Origin: Leishmania martiniquensis
Taxonomy: Eukaryota; Euglenozoa; Kinetoplastea; Trypanosomatida; Trypanosomatidae
DNA length: 64,000 bases
Reading direction: 5' to 3'
NCBI RefSeq assembly: GCF_017916325.1
Contig: NC_090168.1
Coordinates: 898,143-962,142 of the forward strand
The notes beneath the pieces were generated by a model. That model worked only from the letters and a program-made list of their open reading frames with translations. It was not told the origin of the DNA and ran no database searches. This document shows, one piece after another, positions 31,401 through 41,200 of the stretch (position 1 is the first letter of the stretch; the number at the start of each line of letters is the position of its first letter). The translations under genes were made by a program, and so were the position numbers.

Positions 31401-33016
31401 TGTACGTATGCTTGCTTTTGTACACTTTTTTTTCGCGTCTTCTGTGTGTGCTCATTTCTGTATAACTGCAGAAATCTTTTTTTTTGCCTCTTCCCTCTCC
31501 CCTCTTTTCCTCATGTGTGCTCATCTCTTGTCTCACGGCCCTAGCGCTCTCTCTCGCTCGATCTCAGTCTCTCAGTCTCTCCTCCAGGCAAGAGCGTGAG
31601 GTATGCGCATCGATATCCATGCCTGGGCCAAACCGAGGCCATCCCTTGCAGTTGGGTGACCCTCGAACGTTCCACTTTTCAGCGTGACCCACACCCCGAT
31701 GGCGAAAAGGGCCGGATCACAAGCACACACGCACAGACACTCACATACACCAACAAGCAAGCAGACAGCTTTTCCACAGACGCACATTCGCTCGTCGTCT
31801 TCGTCTAGCTGCCTTCTTGCGTCGCCCTGTGCTCTTCAACGTGTTCGCTCTCTTGTTCGCGACGGCGGTTCGTCTGCTTTCAGCACTCGCCAACATTTTT
31901 CATCTATGGGCGTTTTTTTTTCGCATCGCACGCTTCCTCTGACCACCTCTCTCTCCCCCTCTCTTTCTCCGGGCTTAGGTCTTCTCTCCAATTTGCGCGC
32001 GTATGCCTTGCGCTCTTTAGCTGCTTTTCAGGGTCCGCTGCGAAACGGTGTCCGTCATGAGCGCGTGTTGCCGCCTCTTTGCATGCCCTGGACTGACACA
32101 AAGGGGCCGCTGAGGCACCGAACTCCCTGCGCGCGAGGGATGCCGTGCAGGCTTTGGGGTGACAGGGTGCAGAACATGGAGGGAAAAAAGTAACAGAGAG
32201 GGGGAGGAGCCTTGACCAGGCAACGGGTGAGATATGGGAAGGAGACACTAAGGCACGCCGTGGAGCCTTCCACGTTCGATTTAGCTGGGCAGGTAATGCT
32301 GCGGATGCGAGAGTGCAGTGATGTAGATGGAGGCGCGTGCACACACACACACAGTGTGCCGCCGCTGCAGCAGCACCAATGACAGCGTGGGCTTTGCTTT
32401 CGGGTAGAGGGGGGATCTTCTTGCCCGTTTAGTCGGCAGGTATCAACGAGTGGGTACCTTTTTAGCGTCACATATACAGTGGTCTTCGACAAAGCATGCA
32501 GAAGCGCGCACGGGGCTCGGGGACCGGGGTCAACCGTGACTCTCACCGCTGCACTCGTGACATTGGTGTGCTAGCAGTCGGAGAGAGTGCCAGCAGCGGG
32601 TGATGGCTCCGTTACGAAGAGCCAGTCTGAGTGTGGTGGCGGGAAGGGCACTGCTCGCTTTCATTTTCTTCGCCTCGACCCGCCTTCTCTCCGCCGCACA
32701 CGCAGCGATGATGCTCTGCCATGTCGCGCGGCACCCAGGCCAGTCTTGCTCTCCCCCTCCGTTGGGCACGGACACTGCCCGTCGTGAAAGATATTTGATC
32801 TCTTCGCGCTGCCACCGCCGAATGAGTCCCCCGCTTCTAAAGCTGACGTCGCCCAACTGTCTTTCCAAGCGCCGCCTCCACCCTCCCATTTATTCTTTTC
32901 CCTAAGTAGTCGAGCGGTCTCCTCAGCCTCTCCTGCTATCTTCCTCGACGCACCTTGCCCCTCCATTTTTTTTTACGTCTACGCCCCGCTTGTACTCTGC
33001 GTTCTTGGACCTGGAG
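28497..33016. other. long gene-free tract (about 4.5 kb)
   Basis: No convincing gene on either strand. It contains purine/pyrimidine low complexity (28850-29115), one copy of a dispersed repeat (29266-29713), T-rich blocks (29900-31000) and GC-rich unique stretches near 31600-31720 and 32030-32760. It probably comprises the kinase 3' UTR, the upstream region of the next gene, and decayed element sequence. Confidence 0.5.
29266..29713 (+). repeat. dispersed repeat, copy A (inverted relative to copy at 52.7-53.2 kb)
   Basis: About 450 bp, GC-rich, nearly identical to the reverse complement of 52680-53152. I count about five single-base differences plus one replaced/indel segment near 29340. 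Homology starts with CAGCAATGCGCCGG and stops abruptly after GGAGGCGT. One frame across it reads protein-like on this strand (RLAEDKEGEAARPLDRAHPP, ending ALLRR-stop), hinting at part of a coding mobile element. Class not identified. Confidence 0.85.
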
Positions 33017-33182
33017 CTCCTTCAGTAGGGCCCCCGACTGCGCGCAGCCGGAGTCGCGTGAATAGAGCGGAGCCTGCGGTCAAGGGTTTTCCGAATACTT
33101 CGCACAAACATCTTCGAATTCGGCAGCGCATCTCTTTGACTTCCTCCTTCGGGAAGGTACTGGAGCGTCGGACAAAAAAAAG

Positions 33183-35120
33183 ATGGGAGGAGGAGGAGGG
33201 GGTCGTAAGCAGGGCACCGATAGCCTCACCGGCAGCAGCGGCACTCCCATTGCAGAGAACGGCGCCAAGCTGTGCCGCGGCTGCACCACCACCAAGGCCG
33301 TCAGGCCCTCTGTTTTGAGGCCGAATCTCTCGCACTTTTCGCCAACGAGCAGTGCGCCCTTCGCCTTCACCCTCGTCTCGGCCGACGGTGCTTCTTTCCC
33401 CTTTTCTGTGACTGCGGACATGTGCGCCAACTCGCTGTACCTTCGAACTGCTCGCGATGTCGGCGCGTCGGAAGGGTCAGTGCCCGTTGGCTCCGCCCAG
33501 GCTATCCGTGATTACGTTGCCTATCTTCAGTACAGCGAGTTCCGAAAGCAGCTCGCGGCAGAGTTGGCAAGGTCTACTGCCGCTGCGATCGTTGCAACGA
33601 CAGCATCCCCTCTACCGGCAGCGGCTCCTATTACTGGAGTCTCGCGCGCCGACGAGGGTGCGCGAAGAGGCGGAGCATGTGACGCATGCGCAGCAGTGCA
33701 GCCCTCGATGTTTCCGTGGGATGAGGATGAGCTGGGCCAGAATGGTGTCCATGGCTACAGTGTACAGCCCCTCGACTGCGATCGCGCGTACACGTGCCAC
33801 GCGAACCGACTGCGACACTGGCTCACCTCGACAGAGCTGGCTTCTTTTCGTGGCGAGACGGCTTTCGAGGATCCGGCGCTTGCAGGAATAGGCGATGAGC
33901 GACGCGGGCGGTCACCTCTGACAGCGACTAGTGCGCCGACTCCGTCGTCTAATGCCGCTCTTTCGCTGGAGTCGCTCCCGCTGGCCATGACCCCAGTCAA
34001 CGCACCGGAGGGCACGCGACACCAACACCACTCGTCCCAGCGCTTCGCTGCCACGCCGCCCCTTTCGCCACCCTCTTCCACCTCTCTTTCGTCTTCTGTC
34101 TCATCAGCATCTCTGGAGGCTTATGAGAACGCGGCGCGAGCCGTCGGCGGCCCTTACGACCGGTGGCAGCGCAAGCGCCTTGGCGAGGAGCTCGGCTACG
34201 GTGAGCTTGTAGCCTTGGGAGACCCGGAGGGCCTATTTTTCATTGAGCGCGTGCTCCTGGCATACGAATCAGCGCCGGGTGCGGCTTCTGCGCCGACAAC
34301 GGGGTCGCGGTGGCCGGGTGAAACCGCAGCTAAGGACGCCGGGGGAAGCGAGGAGGTTTTGGCGCCGCAGAGCTCACAAAGCGCCCACTCCGTTCCAGCT
34401 GCGTCACAGAAGACGCCAGGCAGGACAGCCGCAGCGTCGTCCGCGTCGTTCCGATCGCACCCTGACCCGAATGTCGCACTAACGGCGCGGCAGCAGTGTC
34501 GCCTTCTGGAACTCATCTCTGTTGCCGATTTCATGTGCACCCAGTCGCTTGTGGAGCTTTGTGCGACGTACCTTGCAACCTGGTTGATGGACAGCACAGC
34601 CGAGGACATTGTGCAATCCTTCCTCACGACGGCAGGCTCCATAAGTGTTGTAGCTGGGGCGGGTGCGTGCTCTGCGCCAACGTTATTCCAGGCCACTGGC
34701 GCCGCGTCCTTCAACGAGCCTTGGGTAGCACCGGTGCGACGAGAGGACGTCGTGCCCGGAAAAGTGAGGGAGGCTACCCGCGTATCGCTGACATCTGCAG
34801 GTGCGTCATGCATGTCTGGGGCGGGCACGCCGCACATGGAGACGGTGACAGCGACGTCAAAGAAGCGCAGTCCCGCCGCAGCGGCAGCCGTGGGAAAGCG
34901 TGTGAGCAAACAGAAGGGCAGCCACGCTGCCTCAAAGGATGCAAACGCGGCGGAGCCTTTGGGTGAAAATGGAGAGGGTAGGGCCACCACCACCATCACC
35001 ATCACCTCGTCGACCGCCGATGGCCCCGCAGACGCATCGCTTCTGCTGACAGGCGATCAACGACTCGCGCTACTGCGGCAGATGAAGCGCGACAATTCCA
35101 TTATGGTGTGCCCCTATTGA
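33183..35120 (+). CDS. divergent SKP1-like protein with a large internal insert
   Basis: 645 residues. SKP1 is the adaptor linking F-box proteins to cullin-1 ubiquitin ligases. Two separated blocks match its fold: FTLVSADGASFPF with the following POZ-like part (about 60-120, ending YLQYSEF), and about 435-480 (LLELISVADFMCTQSLVELC, then STAEDIVQSF). The second block parallels the SKP1 dimerisation helices and its T-PEEIRKTF element. Between them lie about 310 residues of Ser/Ala/Pro-rich, probably disordered sequence, with some ordered patches (e.g. WQRKRLGEELGYGELVALGD). A basic, disordered tail follows, ending in a short helix (QRLALLRQMKRD). Normal SKP1 is about 160 residues. The N-terminus has a Gly run. 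The start is the first ATG after the tract near 32968-33016. F-box and cullin binding are untested inferences. Confidence 0.8.
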   Translation: MGGGGGGRKQGTDSLTGSSGTPIAENGAKLCRGCTTTKAVRPSVLRPNLSHFSPTSSAPFAFTLVSADGASFPFSVTADMCANSLYLRTARDVGASEGSVPVGSAQAIRDYVAYLQYSEFRKQLAAELARSTAAAIVATTASPLPAAAPITGVSRADEGARRGGACDACAAVQPSMFPWDEDELGQNGVHGYSVQPLDCDRAYTCHANRLRHWLTSTELASFRGETAFEDPALAGIGDERRGRSPLTATSAPTPSSNAALSLESLPLAMTPVNAPEGTRHQHHSSQRFAATPPLSPPSSTSLSSSVSSASLEAYENAARAVGGPYDRWQRKRLGEELGYGELVALGDPEGLFFIERVLLAYESAPGAASAPTTGSRWPGETAAKDAGGSEEVLAPQSSQSAHSVPAASQKTPGRTAAASSASFRSHPDPNVALTARQQCRLLELISVADFMCTQSLVELCATYLATWLMDSTAEDIVQSFLTTAGSISVVAGAGACSAPTLFQATGAASFNEPWVAPVRREDVVPGKVREATRVSLTSAGASCMSGAGTPHMETVTATSKKRSPAAAAAVGKRVSKQKGSHAASKDANAAEPLGENGEGRATTTITITSSTADGPADASLLLTGDQRLALLRQMKRDNSIMVCPY

Positions 35121-36086
35121 CCGCGGCCATTGCGTGCCGCCGTCGGCACCTGGGATGATGGTGCTCGGTCAACGGGGTTGGTACTCGGTGATGTGGGGGC
35201 TGTACCAGCATCTCCTCACCTTTCGCCTAAATTGGAGGCGCCGCCGATCGGAACGGGAAAGGGGGGCGTGCACCTGTTCAAGTGACGGCACGATCCAGCA
35301 GCCAGCGACAATGGGCAAAGCTCCCGCTCGGGAGCCTTTCCAGCCTCTCCTGCCCCCGTAGCACGCCAATTTCTCTCTCCCTCTCTCTTCGTTCACTCCG
35401 CTATCTGCAGTTTTTCTCTCGCCCCGACGCACGGATTGACGTTACGTGAGTGTTCTCCGGCGTATCCGCGGCCTCCAAAGGTGCACCAAAGCAAAATCAA
35501 CTCTCCAGGAAGAGGAACAGACTGGCGCCGGCATACAGTTGCTCGCGCTGCGTGCTCTGTGATGGTGCTGTCGGCGGCGCCGACTATTCTCTCAGAACGG
35601 CATAACGCGTGCCGCACTGATGCAGTGCTGACACAGCCATCCACGCCTCGTATGCCGAGGTGGTGGTGGTGGCAACGAAGGAGACTCCTCCGCGAGAGAA
35701 AGAAAGGGTAAGTATGCCTGTGTGTGTGTGTGGGTGAGGGGGGAACCTCGATCCTCGGCCCGCACCAAGGCTATGAAGGCTGCGCCTAACCCCTCTTCCT
35801 CTGACTCTCACCCCCCTCTCGCGGTGTGCTGCGAGGGATGGTGTGAGTCCGACTTTCTTCGACTGCCATCTTCGACCTCTGTTCCTCACTCATCCCCTCC
35901 ACCCCCCGCCCAAGTCCTCTCTCCCGTCGCTCTTTTACGTCCTCAGAGTCCACGCCTCTCTCCTTCTCCCTTCCGTCTCACTGCCAGCGCGTGAGGCGAG
36001 GCGACTGCATCTCTTCCATGGCGTCGCTGTCCTCTCTGTGACTACGTGCTCCCCTGCCTTCTTTGCTCCTCCCTGCAACGAGTGTC
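35121..36086. other. intergenic/UTR tract, no gene seen
   Basis: About 1 kb, with pyrimidine blocks at 35365-35400 and 35800-36000 and a (TGTG)n run near 35718-35732. Frames present are non-coding in character. Confidence 0.6.
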
Positions 36087-36120
36087 TGCTTCTCTCTCTC
36101 TCTCTGTGTGCCCCCGCTAG
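36087..36120 (+). promoter_or_regulatory. probable trans-splice acceptor for PEN-2-like gene
   Basis: A (CT)n-rich tract ending GCTAG at 36116-36120, only 5 bases before the ATG. If used, the 5' UTR is almost only spliced leader; an AG upstream would lengthen it. Confidence 0.4.
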
Positions 36121-36125
36121 CGGCC

Positions 36126-36491
36126 ATGCTGGTTCGCGGCCCCTTCACGCTGGAGAGGGCAGAGTGCGTGTGCCAATGGTACTTCCGAATCGGCTTCTTC
36201 GGCCTGCCGTGGCTTTGGGGCCTTCTGTGGCTTTTGTTCCGCCACTACGAGGACGAGAGCGACATGATTCGCTGGTATGTGGAGCGGGCGAAGCGTTACA
36301 GTATCGCGGGCGGCGCCGTGTTTGCCATTGTGTCTGCCGTCCTCCTTTTCGCCCTCCCCCCGACGAGCGTCCTCTGGGTGATTGCGCCTTTCCAGGACAC
36401 CTTCCAGTGGGGCTACTTCGCAGTAAACAAGTCTGGGACAGCAGACGCAGCGAACGCCAGCTCTAGCAGCGACGGTCCGTTTTTCCTGTGA
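36126..36491 (+). CDS. PEN2: PEN-2-like gamma-secretase subunit
   Basis: 121 residues. PEN-2 is the small membrane subunit that completes and activates the presenilin/APH-1/nicastrin intramembrane protease. Near the N-terminus the sequence shows C-x-WYFRIGFFGLPWLW followed by LLWLLFRHYED (about 17-45). This parallels the family's C-x-x-YY..GF..LP.LW..N..WF. A second block, MIRWYVERAKR then a span AGGAVFAIVSAVLLFAL (about 50-80), corresponds to the second membrane segment. The tail is extended by about 20 Ser/Ala-rich residues and ends PFFL. Length and topology suit the family (about 101 in human). The start is the first ATG after the acceptor. The partner subunits must be sought elsewhere in the genome. 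Confidence 0.75.
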   Translation: MLVRGPFTLERAECVCQWYFRIGFFGLPWLWGLLWLLFRHYEDESDMIRWYVERAKRYSIAGGAVFAIVSAVLLFALPPTSVLWVIAPFQDTFQWGYFAVNKSGTADAANASSSSDGPFFL

Positions 36492-38222
36492 GGCGGAAGG
36501 GCTCACAGTAGGCTGGTGGGATGTGCGCATGCCTTGCCCGCCGTGGCTTTCTCCAGCGGGAGAGCCGTACCTGTGGTCAGATGCCCTCCTCCCACTGACG
36601 ACATCGAAGGCCGCCTCGGGGGCTGCCGTAGTTGCACAGGCGCACTCCTTTTGTGCCTCCCTTTTTTTTTTATTGCTTCCGCGTGCTCTCCTCTCTCGGG
36701 CGAGTCGACAAGCGTGTAAGCGTGCAGCCTCAGCCTCCCCACCTTAGCCGCACGACGGCTGTGTCGAGAAAGGGAGCGTGACACCGCGGCGTCGCGTGCC
36801 ATCGCTCAGCCGATTCCCACTTTGCTGCGTATGGCGCAGAGGAAAGGCGCAGTTCTGCGATTGGCGTCGCGGCGATGCGACAAGTGCAGAGAGAAAACAG
36901 TGGGCGAATGGTTATGCTCTCGCTGAGTCGTCGACGCGAGTCGACTGGAGCGAGTGCGGGTGTCATCATGACGACCAGGCGCCTCCGTGGCACAGCGGCA
37001 GACTCAGCCTGCCCGCCGCCACCGAGGAATCCGCAATCGCACCCCACGAGGGAGGGGGGAGCAGCCTGCAAGTCTCTGCGTGGCCTCCTTCTCCAGAGAG
37101 AAAGTGGGGGCTTCGCCCGCCGATGATGCTGCTCACTGAGGTGGAGGGCGTGTATACACAGAAGCTAAATGAGAAAGCAACAACAGCATCAAGAACTTCG
37201 CGGCGACGACGACGCCACCATCACCGTCAAACCTTTTCCCTCACTCGAATGCCGCCCCTCGACTCACCGTGGGTGTCGTTCGACAAGAGGAGTGTCCTCC
37301 CAACTGGAGGTCGCAGGCTGTTGGTGCCTTTCTTGCACTTTGCAACGGCCTCGACTTCACCTCCTCTCCCCCTTCCCTCGGTGCTCGCCCCTCCACTCCC
37401 CCTCCAATCCACTCCCCTTCCCACGTTCACCCTCACTCTTCCCTCCGTCTCTTTTCCTTCGGCTGGTCCTCTTGCCACTCACTGAATTCTTTGCTAATTT
37501 GAAAGCCCATAAAGTCACGCACCTCCATACGTGGACAACGCAAGGCGCAGATAGCGACAGCTGCTCTCCTCTCGTATTGGCGTTCACGGTAGCACGCTGC
37601 TCGCCCACGAAGGCTTCCTCCTCGTTCCTTTACCCTCTTCCTCTCCTTGTGGAAAACCCCGCCTCTCCGTCCTTTCTCGTCTTGTGCTATCACACGCTTC
37701 TCCCTTCCACGGAGGTTTGTGCGTGCGTGCCTGTGCTGTGCTGTTTGTCCAACTCTTCCCGTGCAGGTGCGCGGCCCAAACCGTCCCTCCCTACCCCCTC
37801 ACCGCCGTCCTTCTCCTGCCTGCGCCGGATACCTCAGCTGTGCTTGGCCGGGCGCCTTTCTTCTCTTGTCGGTTTGGTTTCGTTGCGGTGTTCTTCGCCC
37901 CCCCTCTCTCCTCATTCCCCCTCCCTCCCTCCCTCCCTCCCTCCCTCACACTTCCCCCTTTTTTCGTTCAAAGTGCTTCCCCTTGTTGCCCCAATCCAGC
38001 TCAGGCGTGCCCCGCCTCGTTTCTGCTTTTAATTGTTTCCTCCGCCGTTTTGAATCGCTGTCTCCCTCCCCCCTCTTCTTATTTATCCGTGGGGTGTCGG
38101 CCTTGGCCCTTTAGCGTTTCTCGACGCACACGCACGGCGCGGCAGCACTTACAACGTTCACGCGTCTTGCCTCCTTCCCACCTGCTTGATCTGGGGCAGC
38201 CTTTTCACCCCAACCTCTCGCA
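36492..38222. other. intergenic/UTR tract, no gene seen
   Basis: About 1.7 kb. Unique GC-rich block at about 36720-37130, then strongly pyrimidine-rich sequence to 38110 including a (CCCT)n run. The acceptor for the calpain gene is probably the AG at 38198-38199. No credible reading frame. Confidence 0.6.
37917..37947. repeat. (CCCT)n tetranucleotide run
   Basis: About seven CCCT/CTCC units in the pyrimidine-rich region upstream of the calpain gene. Low complexity that may contribute to trans-splicing. Confidence 0.9.
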
Positions 38223-41200
38223 ATGCCCTCCTCGTTCTTTGCGGAGGCGTGCATGTGGATGCAGAATGCCGTTCACCTCGACACCAATCGCAAATATGTG
38301 GAAGCGGAGGAATGCTATACGAAGGCCATCTTTTTATTCCGTCAGGCCCTCTCGACCCCGAGGATGACGGACACAGAGCGACAGAAGCTTATGAACTACA
38401 TGAGCGATGTGGCCAAGCGCATTCAGCGACTGCGCGCTTTGAGCCGCACCAGCCAGGGGGCGCCCGATGCAGTGCCGAGAAGTATGCACTCCTCTGAGCC
38501 TTGTCCTTCGCCGGCGGGCTCGGCGGGACGCTATGCACCATCTATTCAGGCAGGCGGACACACGTCTCCTCCTACCATCGGCGCGTGCAACGGTAGCGGC
38601 AAGAGCGGCAGCACAATGCCGGAAGGTACCGACGACTTGGCAATGCTGGCCGCCATTCACGTTAGCGAAACCGATCCATTTCAGGCGAGTACCTCCTGCA
38701 CGTTCTCCCCGTCACCTCCGACTGGCAAGCACCCACTGCCGGTAGCTTCTCCGTCCCCTCCGCCGTCTGCGCTGCCCGGAAAACCGGCGAAAGGCAACGA
38801 CGGCGCGCCAGACGGTAACACGACAGGCGGTAGATTCGAGTCGCCGTCGGCGTTGACGACGCCCGCGCCACCTGCGCGATCGCAGCCGCCCTTGGGCGTC
38901 GCTGCCCACTTTGCCCCTCGCACATCCGAGCTGGTCTACAAGGCGATCGATGTCGCAACTCAGCTTAGCCAGCGAGGGGAGCTCAAGCGGGCGGTCGATG
39001 TGTTGCAGCACGCCTACGCGCGGGGCATCCGTGAACGCAACAACCCCGGCAACTTCAAGGAGATTGCCGAGACTCTGAAGCTGATGCGCCAGAAGTATTA
39101 CGCAAGGCATCCACCGAGATTCTTGCAGGACAACCCGATCCTTCCGAGCGAGATGGAGCTGCTGCGCAAGAGTGGCATCACGAGCACCATACTGCTCCCT
39201 CTTTGGGACGATGTCGATGAGGGCTACGGGGCTGAGAACATCTTTATGCCCTGCGAAGGCGTTTGGGAAGATGCTTTCACCCCAAAGCTGTGCCCGAAGC
39301 AAATCAGCTCCGGCGCCGTCCTCATGCACTTTTCGGGGTACAGTCAGACTGGGCTCGACTACACCATCGTGCGCGATGCAGATCCACTGCACATTCGGCA
39401 GAGCGTCGTCGGCGACTGCTCGCTCGTCTGCAGTCTTATGATCTGCGCCAGCTATCAGAAGCGCTTCCCCAACGCAAAGATTATTAGCAACGCCATCTAC
39501 CCTCAGGGCAGCGACGGCAATCCAATCTTAAACCCGAAGGGAAAGTACTGTGTGAAGATGCTCATCAACGGCATCACGCGTATCGTCACGGTGGACGATC
39601 GCCTGCCGGTGAACCCGCGCTCGAGGCGCTTTCTCTGCACAAGCAGCACCGATCCGAGCGAACTGTGGGTATCCATCATGGAAAAGGCTTTCGTCAAGGT
39701 GTGCGGCGGCAGCTACAACTTCCCCGGCAGCGTCAGCTACGCTGACCTGTACAAGCTGAGTGGGTGGCTGCCAGACTCGACGGCGTTCGACAAGCCCGAG
39801 TTCGACCGCGAGTTCCAGTGGCTGCGGCTTTATCAAAACTTCAAGGCCGGGGCTTTGCTCTTCACTGTTAGCACACCTGCGGATATGCCACCGGCGCATC
39901 AAGCGCTGGGGCTCGCCCCCGGGCATGCGTATGCGGTACTGGACATGCAGGAGGTGGGCAAGGAGCGCGTCATGCTGCTGCGCAACCCGTGGGGGAAGCA
40001 GGAGTGGAACGGTAGGTACGGTCGCCGTGACACCAGCGAGGAGAGCGTCACCGTCCGCACCGCCTTTGATTTGAGGCAGGAAAAGGAGGAGATAGGCGTC
40101 TTCTGCATCGCCTACGATGACGTGGTTCTCTGCTTCGACAATTGCAGCCTGAGCTGGAACCCGTACATGCTGTACCGCACCCCGGAGGGGCAGCCGCGTC
40201 GACCAGTGCGCATCGCGTGCCATGGCACGTTCGACTACACCCTCAGTACAGCGCTCTCACCGCAGCTGCACATTGGTGTGGTAGACGCGCCCAAGCGGAC
40301 GCGCATGCATCTGATCTTATCTCGTCACATCACGGACGTCTCAGAGTTTGGCCGGCAGTACGATAAGGATGACGACACGACACCGTACCTTGCCTTGAAG
40401 GTGTACGACGTGACGGACTACCCCTCCGTAGCGCAGCACCTTGGTGGCAAGTGCGCGCTAGAGATGTGCTACTGCCGACGTCTCGCCTCCAACTCGGACT
40501 TTAGGAACAGCATCGAGCCCCTCAACGACGTCATCTACCGCGCCTCGTCTGCACGCACCTTCAGCTTCGACTGCCCTGCCGGATCGAGCAACCTGGTGGT
40601 GGTAGTGTCGAGGACTTCATCCAAGGTGCAGCATTCTTTCAACTTCACGGTGACCTTGCACACGGAGCTGGAGCAGATGCGGCTGCCGCGGCTGCAGATC
40701 GACGACGGCAGCGGCGCTGAGGCCAGAAATTCCCTCCTGGCAAGCGCCAACGCCAACGCCGGGAACCCACACGCTGGTGTGTACATGCACATGATTCCAA
40801 CCTCCTCGCTGAGGTACACGACGCAGCTGTCGGGCGCGTGGGTGAAAGGCAAGACCTGCGGCGGTCGCACCGACGCCACCACGTACGTCTTCAACCCACA
40901 GTACCGCCTGCACCTAGACCAGCCCTCTCACGTCTCGCTGAGGCTTGCTGTGGCGGAGTGCGGGGTGCCGTGCTCGGTCCAGATGATCAAGCCATTGTCG
41001 TCTAACAAATACGGTAGCGGGGGCAGCGACAGTGCCAAGCGGAGGCTGATCGAATTCGACGGCCGCGTAGGAAACGGCGCCAGGGCGGGTGAGCTTGTTC
41101 TCGAGAGTGCCCGCTACGCCTTTGGTGGGGCCGTTGTGGACAGCGCACTGCCGTTCTGCGTGTGCTACGATCGGTACCGCGCCCTCGGCAAGTTACAGTG

